A program made the translations under genes and the position numbers. From JAKFDI01 sp044508835 (GTDB taxonomy: Bacteria > Pseudomonadota > Gammaproteobacteria > Burkholderiales > Burkholderiaceae_C), in contig JBIQHD010000003.1 in the NCBI GenBank assembly GCA_044508835.1, positions 1 to 64,000 on the forward strand: 64,000 nucleotides of DNA, given 5' to 3'. The notes under the pieces are model-generated. The model was given only the letters and a program-made list of their open reading frames with translations, was not told the DNA's origin and ran no database searches. Below, in pieces: positions 32,406 to 41,052 of this stretch (within the stretch, counting starts at the first letter, position 1; each line of letters begins with the position of its first letter).

Positions 32406-34082
32406 GTGACCGAGATCGCCCTCGCCGCGAAGCCCCGCCCGGCCGCGCCGCGCCATGCCGCGCGCATGGGCTGGCTGACGCTGCTGGCGCTGGGCGTGGC
32501 GGCGCTGGTGGCGGTGCCCCTCCTCTCGGTCGCCACCAACGTCTTCGGCGGCGGCACGCGCGGCACCTGGTCGCACCTCGCCGCCACCGTGCTGCCCGAG
32601 TACGTCGCCGCCACGCTGTGGCTGTGCGCCGGCGTGGGCGTGCTCACCGCCGCCGTGGGCGTGGGCTCGGCCTGGCTCGTCACCCACTTCGACTTCCCGC
32701 TGCGGCGCAGCTTCGAGTGGCTGCTGGTGCTGCCGCTGGCCATGCCGGCCTACGTGATGGCCTACTGCTACACCGACCTGCTGCAGTTCGCGGGCCCGGT
32801 GCAGACGGGGCTGCGCGAGACCTTCGGCTGGACCCGCGCCGACTACTGGTTCCCCGAGATCCGCTCGCTCGGCGGCGCGGTGTGGATGTTCGCGGGCGTG
32901 CTCTATCCGTACGTCTACATGCTGGCGCGCACCGCCTTCATCGAGCGCGGCGGCGCGGTGTTCGAGGCCGGCCGCTCGCTCGGCCTGACGCCGTGGCGCA
33001 GCTTCCTGCGCGTCTCGCTGCCGATGGCCCGCCCCGCCATCGCCGCCGGCGTGGCGCTCGCGCTGATGGAGACGCTGGCCGACTACGGCACGGTGGCGTA
33101 CTTCGCGGTCAACACCTTCACCACGGGCATCTACCGCGTCTGGTTCTCGCTCGGCGACCGCACGGCCGCGGCCCAGCTCGCGATGGGCCTGCTCGGCTTC
33201 GTGCTGCTGGTGCTGGCGCTGGAGCGGCTGTCGCGCGGCCGCGCGCGCTACCACGGCACCGGCCTGCGGCTGCATGCGCCGTCGGTGCGGCTCGCGGGCG
33301 CGCGCGCATGGCTGGCGGTCGCGGGCTGCGCGCTGCCGCTGCTGGGCGGCTTCCTCGTCCCGGCCGCCGTGCTGCTGCGCATGGCCGTGCTCGACGGCGA
33401 CCCGCAGTTCGGCCCGCGCTTCGTCCAGCTCGCGCGCAACAGCTTCACGCTCTCGGCCACCACCGCGCTGCTGGCGGTGGCGCTGGCGCTGCTGGTGGCC
33501 TACGCGCGGCGGCTCCATCCGCGCCCGTCGACGCGGCTGGCCCACGCGGCCGCCGGCATGGGGTACGCCCTGCCCGGCTCGGTGATCGCGGTCGGCGTGC
33601 TGATCCCGGTGACGCGGCTGGACAACGCGCTGGCCGATTTCTTCCTGCAGGCCTTCGGCTGGAAGAGCGGGCTGCTCTTCACCGGCAGCATCGCCGCGCT
33701 GGTGTATGCCTGCCTGGTGCGCTACCTCACCGCCGCGCTGCAGAGCGTGGACGCGGCGCTGCACCGCGTGACGCCGCACATGGACGACGCCGCGCGCATC
33801 CTCGGGCAGACGCCCTTCGGCGCCTTGCGGCGCGTGCACCTGCCGCTGCTGCGCCGCGGGCTGCTCACCGCCGCGCTGCTGGTGTTCATCGACGTCATGA
33901 AGGAGCTGCCGGCCACGCTGGTGATGCGGCCCTTCAACTTCGACACGCTCGCCACGCAGGTCTACAACCTGGCGGCCGACGAACGCCTGACCGAAGCCTC
34001 GACCGCGGCGCTGGCGATCGTGGCGGTCGGGCTGCTGCCGCTGATCGTCATCAGCCGGCAGATCGCGCGCGAGCGCCGGTGA
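32406..34082 (+). CDS. fbpB: Ferric-iron ABC transporter permease (FbpB type, fused double permease)
   Basis: The 558-residue inner-membrane protein has about twelve membrane helices in two tandem permease halves. Coupling-loop sequences are FEAGRSLGLTPWRSFLRVSL in the first half and ARILGQTPFGALRRVHLPLL in the second. Duplicated permeases of this length are typical of FbpB/AfuB iron transporters. It starts with GTG (GTGACCGAG). TACACT at 32335-32340 could be its -10 box. It is divergent from the ATPase gene and convergent with the binding-protein gene. Confidence 0.88.
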   Translation: MTEIALAAKPRPAAPRHAARMGWLTLLALGVAALVAVPLLSVATNVFGGGTRGTWSHLAATVLPEYVAATLWLCAGVGVLTAAVGVGSAWLVTHFDFPLRRSFEWLLVLPLAMPAYVMAYCYTDLLQFAGPVQTGLRETFGWTRADYWFPEIRSLGGAVWMFAGVLYPYVYMLARTAFIERGGAVFEAGRSLGLTPWRSFLRVSLPMARPAIAAGVALALMETLADYGTVAYFAVNTFTTGIYRVWFSLGDRTAAAQLAMGLLGFVLLVLALERLSRGRARYHGTGLRLHAPSVRLAGARAWLAVAGCALPLLGGFLVPAAVLLRMAVLDGDPQFGPRFVQLARNSFTLSATTALLAVALALLVAYARRLHPRPSTRLAHAAAGMGYALPGSVIAVGVLIPVTRLDNALADFFLQAFGWKSGLLFTGSIAALVYACLVRYLTAALQSVDAALHRVTPHMDDAARILGQTPFGALRRVHLPLLRRGLLTAALLVFIDVMKELPATLVMRPFNFDTLATQVYNLAADERLTEASTAALAIVAVGLLPLIVISRQIARERR

Positions 34083-34096
34083 TCGGCGCTTCCCCG

Positions 34097-34115
34097 TCGC
34101 CCCTGGGGGGCGACA
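34097..34115. terminator. Hairpin between convergent fbpB and fbpA
   Basis: GTCGCCCC (34097-34104), loop TGG, GGGGCGAC (34108-34115): a perfect 8-bp stem between the two convergent stop codons. It lacks a T-tract, so it may be a weak bidirectional terminator or an RNA-end stabiliser. Confidence 0.4.
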
Positions 34116-34128
34116 GGGCCGTGCCGCT

Positions 34129-35142
34129 TCAGCGCCAGCCGGCGCGGTCGAAGACCTTCTGGGCCGCGGGCGTGTTGTTGGCGAGCTGCCCGATCGGCAG
34201 CACGTCGGCCTTGAAGTCGCCGAGCGCCTCGAGCGCCGGGTTCTCGACCTTCACGCCCGGCACCACCGGCCATTCGTTGTTGCCGTCCGCGAAGTAGCGC
34301 TGCGCGCCGTCGCTCGCCAGGTATTCGAGGAACTTGACCGCCGCCTCCCGGTGCGGTGCGTGCCGGGCCACGCCGGCACCCGACACGTTGATGTGCGTGC
34401 CCGTGCCCGCCTGGTTGGGCCACACCACGGCCAGGGCGTTCGCCACCTTCTGGTCCTCGGGCTTGGCCGAGCGCATCAGCCGCGCCACGTAGTAGCTGTT
34501 GGCCAGCGCCACGCCGCACTCGCCGGCGGCCACCGCGCGCAGCTGGTCGGTGTCGCCGCCCTTGGGCGTGCGCGCCAGGTTGGCCACCAGGCCCCGCGCC
34601 CACTCCTCGGCCTTGGCCTCGCCGTGGTGCGAGATCATCGCCGCCCCCAGCGACAGGTTGTACGGATGCCCGCCCGAGCGCACGCACAGCTGGCCCTTCA
34701 GGCGCGGATTGGCCAGGTCCTCGTAGGTCTGCACCGTCTCGGGCCGGATGGCCGCCTTGTTGTAGGCGATCACCCGCGCCCGGGTGGAGAAGGCCACCCA
34801 GTTCGGCGTGCGCAGGTGCGCCGGCACGCGCGCCTCGATCACCTTCGACTGGATGGGCTGGAACATGCCCGCGCGCTCGGCGTTCGCCAGGCGCGAGGCG
34901 TCCACCGTGAGCAGCACGTCGGCCGGGCTGTTGGCGCCCTCGTTGCGGATGCGCTCGATCAGCTCGGCGTCGTTGCCCTCGATGCGGTTGATCTTGATGC
35001 CGGTCTGCCGGGTGAACTCGGCATACAGCAGCTCGTCGGTCTGGTAGTGGCGCGCCGAATACAGGTTGAGCTGCGACTGCGCGGACGCGCCGGCGGCGAA
35101 GAGGGCGAGCACCAGGCTCAGGGCACAACGACGGTGGATCAT
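34129..35142 (-). CDS. fbpA: Ferric-iron ABC transporter periplasmic binding protein (FbpA type)
   Basis: The 337-residue protein has a signal peptide (about residues 1-22, ending ASAQ), then LNLYSARHYQTDELLYAEFT, a typical FbpA/FutA opening. WVAFSTRARVIAYNKAAI and the tyrosine pair NSYYVARLM, which binds ferric iron in this family, are both present. The start at 35142 (MIHRRCALSLVLALF) follows from the signal peptide. It would pass iron to FbpB/FbpC. It is alone on its strand, convergent with fbpB and divergent from ureE. Confidence 0.9.
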   Translation of the reverse strand: MIHRRCALSLVLALFAAGASAQSQLNLYSARHYQTDELLYAEFTRQTGIKINRIEGNDAELIERIRNEGANSPADVLLTVDASRLANAERAGMFQPIQSKVIEARVPAHLRTPNWVAFSTRARVIAYNKAAIRPETVQTYEDLANPRLKGQLCVRSGGHPYNLSLGAAMISHHGEAKAEEWARGLVANLARTPKGGDTDQLRAVAAGECGVALANSYYVARLMRSAKPEDQKVANALAVVWPNQAGTGTHINVSGAGVARHAPHREAAVKFLEYLASDGAQRYFADGNNEWPVVPGVKVENPALEALGDFKADVLPIGQLANNTPAAQKVFDRAGWR

Positions 35143-35221
35143 GGAACGGCCTCGCGGATCGATGGACAAGCGCAGAGGCGGGCGCCCGATCGCGCCTCGC
35201 CCCGATCCGGGGATCGTATCC

Positions 35222-35240
35222 GGAATCATTCCCATTCCCG
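35222..35240. promoter_or_regulatory. Possible Fur-like site upstream of fbpA
   Basis: On the minus strand the bases read GGGAATGGGAATGATTCC, about 11 of 19 matches to the Fur consensus. They also match the Fur candidate at 5097-5115 at 12 of 15 core positions. The site lies 80-98 nt upstream of fbpA. The match to consensus is weak; the resemblance to the stronger box in the same window is the better argument. Confidence 0.35.
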
Positions 35241-35311
35241 ACGGCGGCCATTCGTGCAAAGGGGAGGCGCCCGCCCGCCGATGCGGGAACCCCGCTGGCT
35301 AAGATGGCGCG

Positions 35312-35878
35312 ATGCTCGCCATCAACAAATGCCTGCCCCGCGGCCACGGCCTGAGCGCCGTGCTGCGCCGGCGTGCCGCCACCGTCGTGCTCGACTGGGA
35401 CGCCCGCTGCAAGAGCCGCTTCGACGCCGAGGATTCGCAGGGCCGCCGCCTCGGCGTGTTCCTGCCGCGCGGCACCGTGGTGCGCGGCGGCGACGTGCTG
35501 GTGGCCGAGGACGGCTCGCTCGTCGAGGTGGTGGCCGCGCCGCAACCGGTGATGGCGGTGCGGCCCTGCCCCGAGCACGGCACGCCGCTCGACCTGCTGC
35601 GCGCGGCCTACCACCTCGGCAACCGCCACGTGCCGCTGGAGGTGCGGGCCGACCGGCTGCAGTTCGAGCCCGACCCGGTGCTGGCCGACATGCTGCGGCG
35701 CATGCACCTCGTCGTGACCGAGGAATCGGCCGCGTTCGAGCCCGAGGGCGGCGCCTACGGCGGCCACGGCGCGGCGCAGGGGCACGGCCACGGGCATTCG
35801 CACGATCACGATCACGGCGAGCACGCGCACGGCCACGACGACCACGTGCACGGCCCCGGCTGCGGCCACGCGCATTGA
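35312..35878 (+). CDS. ureE: Urease accessory nickel metallochaperone UreE
   Basis: The 188-residue protein delivers nickel to the urease apoprotein. The N-terminal peptide-binding domain contains SRFDAEDSQGRRLGVFLPRG, and the metal-binding domain contains AAYHLGNRHVPLEV with the conserved His. The C-terminal 39 residues carry 14 His (GHGHGHSHDHDHGEHAHGHD), a nickel-storage tail. The stop overlaps the ureF start in TGATG. It restarts the urease locus 14.6 kb after ureC. Confidence 0.95.
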   Translation: MLAINKCLPRGHGLSAVLRRRAATVVLDWDARCKSRFDAEDSQGRRLGVFLPRGTVVRGGDVLVAEDGSLVEVVAAPQPVMAVRPCPEHGTPLDLLRAAYHLGNRHVPLEVRADRLQFEPDPVLADMLRRMHLVVTEESAAFEPEGGAYGGHGAAQGHGHGHSHDHDHGEHAHGHDDHVHGPGCGHAH

Positions 35879-36582
35879 TGCCGTCCCCGCCCGCCACGCT
35901 GCTGCAACTGATGTGGCTGGCGTCGCCGGCCCTGCCGGTGGGCGGCTTCAGCTATTCCGAAGGCCTGGAAGCCGCCGTCGACAGCGGCACGGTGACGAAC
36001 GAGGCGCAGGCCGCCCGCTGGCTGCAGGACCAGCTGCAGCTGAGCCTGGCGCGCAGCGACCTCGCCGCCTGCGCCCAGGCGCTGCGGGCCTGGCGCGACG
36101 ACGACCGGGCCGCCGTCGAAGCGGTCAACGACTGGGTGCGCACCACGCGCGAGAGCGCCGAGCTGCGGCTGCAGGCCGAGCAGATGGGCCGCTCGCTGGT
36201 CGAATGGCTGCGCAACGGCGGCAGCGGCGGGGATGCGGCCGATCCCGACGCGCGCGTGCAGACGCTCGCCGCGCTGAGCCCCGCGCCCACCTGGCCCGTC
36301 GCCTTCGCGCTCGCCGCCGCCCGCACCGGCGCGAGCGACGGCGACGCCCTGCTCGCCTTCGCCTTCGGCTGGGCCGAGAACATGGTGCAGGCCGCGATGA
36401 AGGCCGTGCCGCTCGGCCAGGGCGCGGCGCAGCGCATCCTCGCGGCGCTGGCCGCGGCAATCCCGGCGGCCATCGAGCAGGCCCTGCAGCTCGGCCCGCA
36501 CGAGCGCCAGGCCTTTGCCCCCATGCTCGCCATCCGCTCGGCGCAGCACGAGACGCAGTACTCGCGGCTGTTCCGCTCCTGA
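35878..36582 (+). CDS. ureF: Urease accessory protein UreF
   Basis: The 234-residue helical protein binds the UreD-urease complex and gates UreG GTPase activity. Family segments are LLQLMWLASPALPVGGFSYS near the N-terminus, EGLEAAVDSGTV, and the C-terminal RSAQHETQYSRLFRS. The start at 35878 is fixed by the TGATG overlap with ureE. UreF normally needs UreD, which is not encoded in this window. Confidence 0.94.
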   Translation: MPSPPATLLQLMWLASPALPVGGFSYSEGLEAAVDSGTVTNEAQAARWLQDQLQLSLARSDLAACAQALRAWRDDDRAAVEAVNDWVRTTRESAELRLQAEQMGRSLVEWLRNGGSGGDAADPDARVQTLAALSPAPTWPVAFALAAARTGASDGDALLAFAFGWAENMVQAAMKAVPLGQGAAQRILAALAAAIPAAIEQALQLGPHERQAFAPMLAIRSAQHETQYSRLFRS

Positions 36583-36642
36583 GGCGCGCATGGCACGCAC
36601 GCTGCTTGCGAGCCCCATCCCCACACGGAAAGCCGCCCCGCG

Positions 36643-37293
36643 ATGAACACCCTCCACGCCATTCCCGGCCGCACCAAGAGACTGCCCGCGCTGCGCGTCG
36701 GCGTGGGCGGGCCCGTCGGCTCGGGCAAGACGACGCTGGTCGAGATGCTGTGCAAGGCGATGCGCGAGCGCTACGACCTGGTGGTCGTCACCAACGACAT
36801 CTACACCAAGGAAGACCAGCGGCTGCTCACCGTCTCGGGCGCGCTGGAGGCCGATCGCATCCTGGGCGTGGAGACCGGCGGCTGCCCGCACACGGCGATC
36901 CGCGAGGACGCGTCGATCAACCTCGAGGCGGTGGACCGCATGCTGGCGAAGTTCCCGGACGCCGACGTCGTGTTCATCGAGTCGGGCGGCGACAACCTCG
37001 CCGCCACCTTCAGCCCCGAGCTCAGCGACCTGACGATCTACGTCATCGACGTGGCCGCGGGCGAGAAGATCCCGCGCAAGGGCGGCCCGGGCATCACCAA
37101 GAGCGACCTGCTCGTCATCAACAAGACCGACCTCGCGCCCCACGTCGGTGCGAGCCTGGAGGTGATGGCGGCCGATGCGGCGCGCATGCGCGGCACGCGT
37201 CCGTTCGTGATGACAAACCTGAAGACGCGGCAGGGCCTCGCCGAGGTGATCGCCTTCATCGAGACGAAGGGCATGCTGGCGGGCGTGGCCTGA
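36643..37293 (+). CDS. ureG: Urease accessory GTPase UreG
   Basis: The 216-residue SIMIBI-class GTPase drives nickel insertion into urease. The P-loop GPVGSGKT is at residues 23-30, the nickel-binding CPH at 81-83 in ETGGCPHTAIRED, ESGGDNLAATFSPEL follows, and the guanine motif NKTD is in LLVINKTDLAP. It is 60 nt after ureF, last in the ureEFG set, and convergent with the LysR regulator. Confidence 0.97.
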   Translation: MNTLHAIPGRTKRLPALRVGVGGPVGSGKTTLVEMLCKAMRERYDLVVVTNDIYTKEDQRLLTVSGALEADRILGVETGGCPHTAIREDASINLEAVDRMLAKFPDADVVFIESGGDNLAATFSPELSDLTIYVIDVAAGEKIPRKGGPGITKSDLLVINKTDLAPHVGASLEVMAADAARMRGTRPFVMTNLKTRQGLAEVIAFIETKGMLAGVA

Positions 37294-37309
37294 GCCCGTC
37301 GACGCCGCG

Positions 37310-38230
37310 CTACGCGCGCGACACGCGCCGCAGCCGCCCCTTCATCTCCGCCGCCGCCTGGCGCAGCGCCTGCACGAAGGTCTCGCGCAGCGGATTGCCC
37401 GGGCGGAACTGCGGCACCACCAGCGATACGTGGAAGGGCAGCGACCAGCCGAGCGGCCGCACCGCCAGTTCCGGCCCCGCCAGCGCCATCGCGGTGAGCG
37501 GGTTCACGATGGCCACGCCCAGCCCCTGGCGCACCAGCGCGCACACCGACACCGCGCTGCCCGTCTCCAGCGCGAGGCGCCGCGCAATGCCCTGCTGCGC
37601 GAAGAAGGCATCGATCTGCTCGCGGTACGGGTCGGCCGGCGCGAAGCCCACGAAGGCCTGGTCCGCGAAATCGCGCGGCCGCAGCACGCGCCGGGCAGCC
37701 AGCGGGTGGCCGGCGGGCAGCACCGCCACCTCGTCGGCTTCGAGCAGCGTCTCGATGGTGGTGCCGGCCGGCGCCTCGCGCCGCTCGGTCAGGCCCAGGT
37801 CGAAACGCTGCTCGCCGAGCCAGGTTTCCAGCAGCGGCGACTCCTGCGGCGTGATGGCCACGCTGGCCTGCGGGTGCGCCTGCATGAAGCGCCGCACGGC
37901 CTCGGGCAGCAGCGCGTCGGCCAGCGCCGGCAGGCAAGCGAGCGCCAGCCGGCCTTGCGCGAACTCGCGCAGCGCGCGCGCCGTCTCGGCGATGCGCTCG
38001 AGCCCCAGGTAGGAGCGCTCCACCTCTTCCAGCAGCGCCAGCGCCCGCGCGGTGGGCTGCAGCCGGCCGCGCACGCGGTCGAACAGCGGCAGGCCCAGCA
38101 CCTGCTCCAGCCGCGCCAGCTCGCGGCTCACCGTGGGCTGCGAGGTGTGCAGCATCTCGGCGGCGCGGGTGACGTGGCCGCTGGCCATCACGGCGCGGAA
38201 GACCTCGACGTGGCGGTGGGTGAGCTTCAT
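37310..38230 (-). CDS. LysR-family transcriptional regulator, divergent from lysA
   Basis: The 306-residue regulator has an N-terminal winged helix-turn-helix (MKLTHRHVEVFRAVMASGHV, AAEMLHTSQPTVSRELARLE) and a C-terminal effector domain (LETGSAVSVCALVRQGLGVA). It faces lysA across about 80 nt, the same arrangement as LysR and lysA in enterobacteria. It is therefore probably the lysine-responsive activator of lysA, though orthology is not proven. The ATG at 38230 is chosen; a GTG 6 nt upstream is also in frame. Confidence 0.85.
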   Translation of the reverse strand: MKLTHRHVEVFRAVMASGHVTRAAEMLHTSQPTVSRELARLEQVLGLPLFDRVRGRLQPTARALALLEEVERSYLGLERIAETARALREFAQGRLALACLPALADALLPEAVRRFMQAHPQASVAITPQESPLLETWLGEQRFDLGLTERREAPAGTTIETLLEADEVAVLPAGHPLAARRVLRPRDFADQAFVGFAPADPYREQIDAFFAQQGIARRLALETGSAVSVCALVRQGLGVAIVNPLTAMALAGPELAVRPLGWSLPFHVSLVVPQFRPGNPLRETFVQALRQAAAEMKGRLRRVSRA

Positions 38231-38310
38231 GGGCACAGCATATCAACCGTGAATGGCTGGCCCACAAATACGCACTGGCGCGAATGACCGCCGCAGGCCA
38301 TGATGGCGGC

Positions 38311-39549
38311 ATGAATCCGTTCGACGCTTCCCTGCTGCGCGCGCTCGCGCAACGCCACGGCACGCCGCTGTGGGTGTACGACGCCGCCACCATCCGCGCG
38401 CGCATCGCCGCGCTGCGCGCCTTCGACACCATCCGCTTCGCGCAGAAGGCCAACTCCAACCTCCACCTGCTGCGGCTCATGAAGGGCGAAGGCGTGTCGG
38501 TGGACGCGGTGTCGCTCGGCGAGATCGAGCGCGCGCTGGCCGCCGGCTTCTCCTCGCGCGGCGGCGCCTCGGGCATCGTCTTCACCGCCGACCTGCTGGA
38601 CCGCGCCACGCTCGACAAGGTGGTCGCCGAGGAGATCCCGGTCAACGCCGGCTCCATCGACATGCTGCACCAGCTCGGCGCGCGCGCGCCCGGCCACCGG
38701 GTGTGGCTGCGCATCAACCCCGGCTTCGGCCACGGCCACAGCAACAAGACCAACACCGGCGGCGAGCACAGCAAGCACGGCATCTGGCACGCCGACCTGC
38801 CCGCGGCGCTGGCCGCCGTGCGGCAGCACGGGCTGAAGCTCGTCGGCCTGCACATGCACATCGGCTCGGGCGTCGACTATGCGCACCTGCAGTCGGTGTG
38901 CAGCGCCATGGTCGACCTCGCCGCGCGGGTCGACCTGCCGATCGAGGCCATCTCCGCCGGCGGCGGGCTGTCGATCCCCTACCGCGCCGGCAACCCGGTC
39001 ATCGACACCGCCCACTACTTCAGCCTCTGGGACGCGGCGCGCCGCCGGATCGCCGAGCGGCGGCAGCAGCTCATCCACCTCGAGATCGAGCCCGGGCGCT
39101 ACCTCGTGGCCGAATCGGGCGTGCTGCTGGCCGAGGTGCGCGCCGTCAAGCAGATGGGCGCCAAGCGCTTCGTGCTGGTGGACGCCGGCTTCAACGACCT
39201 GATGCGCCCGTCGATGTACGGCAGCCACCACGGCATCGAGCTGCTGCCGGGCGACGGCTCGCCACGCGCGCCGCAGGCGGCGGTGGTGGCCGGGCCGCTG
39301 TGCGAATCGGGCGACGTGTTCACCCAGGGCGAGGGCGGCGTGGTGCTCACGCGCGAGCTGCCGCAGGCGCAGGTCGGCGACCTGCTGGTATTCCACGACG
39401 CCGGCGCCTACGGCGCCTCGATGTCGAGCAACTACAACACGCGCCCGCTGATCGCCGAGGTGCTGGTGGACGGCGGCACGTCGCGCCTCATCCGCCGGCG
39501 CCAGACGGTGCAGGAGCTGCTGGCGCTGGAAGACGTCGCCGGCGAGTGA
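38311..39549 (+). CDS. lysA: Diaminopimelate decarboxylase
   Basis: The 412-residue PLP enzyme makes L-lysine from meso-diaminopimelate. The PLP lysine is Lys46 in FAQKANSN. HMHIGSGVDY, SAGGGLSIPYR, EIEPGRYLVAESG and the substrate/PLP segment GPLCESGDVF are all present, as is the C-terminal YNTRP. The start at 38311 (MNPFDASLL) was chosen because the upstream ATG at 38284 adds only nine improbable residues. It is divergent from the LysR gene. Confidence 0.93.
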   Translation: MNPFDASLLRALAQRHGTPLWVYDAATIRARIAALRAFDTIRFAQKANSNLHLLRLMKGEGVSVDAVSLGEIERALAAGFSSRGGASGIVFTADLLDRATLDKVVAEEIPVNAGSIDMLHQLGARAPGHRVWLRINPGFGHGHSNKTNTGGEHSKHGIWHADLPAALAAVRQHGLKLVGLHMHIGSGVDYAHLQSVCSAMVDLAARVDLPIEAISAGGGLSIPYRAGNPVIDTAHYFSLWDAARRRIAERRQQLIHLEIEPGRYLVAESGVLLAEVRAVKQMGAKRFVLVDAGFNDLMRPSMYGSHHGIELLPGDGSPRAPQAAVVAGPLCESGDVFTQGEGGVVLTRELPQAQVGDLLVFHDAGAYGASMSSNYNTRPLIAEVLVDGGTSRLIRRRQTVQELLALEDVAGE

Positions 39550-39550
39550 T

Positions 39551-40552
39551 TCAGCGGATGGGCGCCAGGCCGCGCAGCGCCTTGACCGCGCCCGCGCCGA
39601 TCGACGCGCCGAAGCGCTTGGCCAACCGCTCGGCCACGTTCTCCTTGGGCGTGTAGTCGATGATCTCCTGCGCCTTGACCACCTCGCGCGCCACGTAGTC
39701 GAGGTTGCCGAGCTTGTCGGCCAGGCCCAGGGTGATCGCCTGCTCGCCGTTCCAGTACAGGCCCGAGAAGGTGTCGGGCGTCTCCTTCAGCCGCTCGCCC
39801 CGGCCTTCCTTGACCACGCGGATGAACTGCCGGTGGATCTGGCCGAGCATCGCGAGCGTGTAGGCGCGCTGCTCGTCGCTCATCGGCGAGAACGGGTCGC
39901 CGATGCCCTTGTTCTCGCCGGCGGTGAGCAGGCGGCGCTGGACGCCGAGCTTGTCCATGGTGCCGGTGAAGTCGAAGCTGTCCATCAGCACGCCGATGGA
40001 GCCGACGATGCTGGCCTTGTCGGTGTAGATCTCGTCGGCCGCCACGGCGATGTAGTAGGCGCCCGAGGCGCACACGTCCTCGACCACCGCGTAGACCTTC
40101 TTCTTGTGCAGCGCCTTCAGGCGCCGGATCTCGTCGTTGACGATGCCCGCCTGCACCGGGCTGCCGCCGGGCGAGTTGATGCGCAGCACCACCGCCCTGG
40201 CGCCGGCGTCGCCGAACGCGCTCCTGAGCGCGCTCACCAGGTTCTCGGCGCTGGCCTCGGAGTCGGCGGCGATCTCGCCGCGCACCTCCACCAGCGCGGT
40301 GTGCGGGCCCGACGGCGCCGTCGAGGTGCCGCGCACGGTGAACAGCGCCGACACGAGGAGCAGGAACAGCAGCACCCACAGGACGCGGAAGAACACGCGC
40401 CAGCGGCGCTCGCTGCGGCGGTCCTTCAGGTAGTCGCGCGCGAACTGCTGCAGCACGCTTTCCATGGGCGGGCCGCCGGCCAGGGCCGGCGTCGCGGGCG
40501 CGGCCGACGGGCGCGCGGAAGAATCCGTCGGGAAGTCGTCTTGCATGCTCAT
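39551..40552 (-). CDS. sppA: Signal peptide peptidase SppA, S49 family
   Basis: The 333-residue inner-membrane serine protease degrades residual signal peptides. It has one membrane helix (about 52-73), RINSPGGSPVQAG (124-136), nucleophile Ser163 in CASGAYYIA and the likely general base Lys215 in AGENKGIGDP. The 52-residue Ser-Lys spacing equals that of B. subtilis SppA. This is the short single-domain type. It heads toward, and nearly abuts, the 3' end of convergent lysA. Downstream of Rieske and HAD genes on the same strand. Confidence 0.9.
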   Translation of the reverse strand: MSMQDDFPTDSSARPSAAPATPALAGGPPMESVLQQFARDYLKDRRSERRWRVFFRVLWVLLFLLLVSALFTVRGTSTAPSGPHTALVEVRGEIAADSEASAENLVSALRSAFGDAGARAVVLRINSPGGSPVQAGIVNDEIRRLKALHKKKVYAVVEDVCASGAYYIAVAADEIYTDKASIVGSIGVLMDSFDFTGTMDKLGVQRRLLTAGENKGIGDPFSPMSDEQRAYTLAMLGQIHRQFIRVVKEGRGERLKETPDTFSGLYWNGEQAITLGLADKLGNLDYVAREVVKAQEIIDYTPKENVAERLAKRFGASIGAGAVKALRGLAPIR

Positions 40553-40584
40553 GGGATTTCCCTGGTGCCGGCGCAGGGGCCGGT

Positions 40585-40668
40585 GGTCAAGCGAACACCG
40601 CGGATCCGGCTCCGCCGGTCCGCCGGTGTTGCCCCCTAGAGGGCGCGCGCGAAGCGCGCAGGGGGTGG
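40585..40668. repeat. 84-nt extragenic repeat, copy 1 (hairpin-forming)
   Basis: The element runs from GGTCAAGCGAACACCGCGG to AGGGGGTGG and aligns over its full length, without gaps, with a copy at 54941-55024. It contains an imperfect palindrome (AACACCG ... CGGTGTT), then CCCCCT ... AGGGGG enclosing CGCGC-GAA-GCGCG. Arm differences between copies are compensatory. Its 3' part forms the end of the Rieske gene. Confidence 0.8.
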
Positions 40669-41052
40669 TCCATCCACCGGACGGGTGTCGCGGGAAGGAT
40701 ACCAATACACCTGCCCGTCACGTTCTTCCACATGCAACACGGTCAGTCCGCCGCGCCCGCAGGGGCCGGCGACGCAGCGCCCGGTCTGCGGCTGGTAGGC
40801 CGCGCCGTGGATCGAGCACAGGATGAACTCGCGCCCGGCGTCCAGGAACTCGCCCGGCTGCCAGTCCATCTCGGTCGGCACGTGCAGGCAGCGGTTGAGG
40901 TAGCCGACCACGCGCGATTCGAAGCGCAGCACGAAGGCGCGCGCCGGCTCGCCGAAGTGCCGCACGTCGAAGACGAAGGCGGTGCCGCGCTCCTGCAGCG
41001 CCTCGGAGGCGCACAGGGACAGCGCGTCGGCCGGCACCGGCGCGTCAGGCAT
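40636..41052 (-). CDS. Rieske [2Fe-2S] domain protein
   Basis: The 138-residue soluble ferredoxin-like protein has both cluster motifs: C55-L-H57 and C79-S-I-H82. The following PQTGRCVAGPC supplies the usual proline loop. It has no signal peptide, so it is cytoplasmic and more like a nitrite-reductase small-subunit or dioxygenase ferredoxin than a bc1 Rieske protein. The last about 10 codons and the stop come from the extragenic repeat at 40585-40668. Its start overlaps the HAD phosphatase gene by 8 nt; the two are probably co-transcribed with rluC and sppA. Confidence 0.88.
   Translation of the reverse strand: MPDAPVPADALSLCASEALQERGTAFVFDVRHFGEPARAFVLRFESRVVGYLNRCLHVPTEMDWQPGEFLDAGREFILCSIHGAAYQPQTGRCVAGPCGRGGLTVLHVEERDGQVYWYPSRDTRPVDGPPPARFARAL

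Noticed and set aside
35292..35310. Sigma-54 promoter before ureE
   Set aside because: A GG-N10-GC spacing occurs, but the flanking bases depart from the TGGCACG/TTGC consensus.
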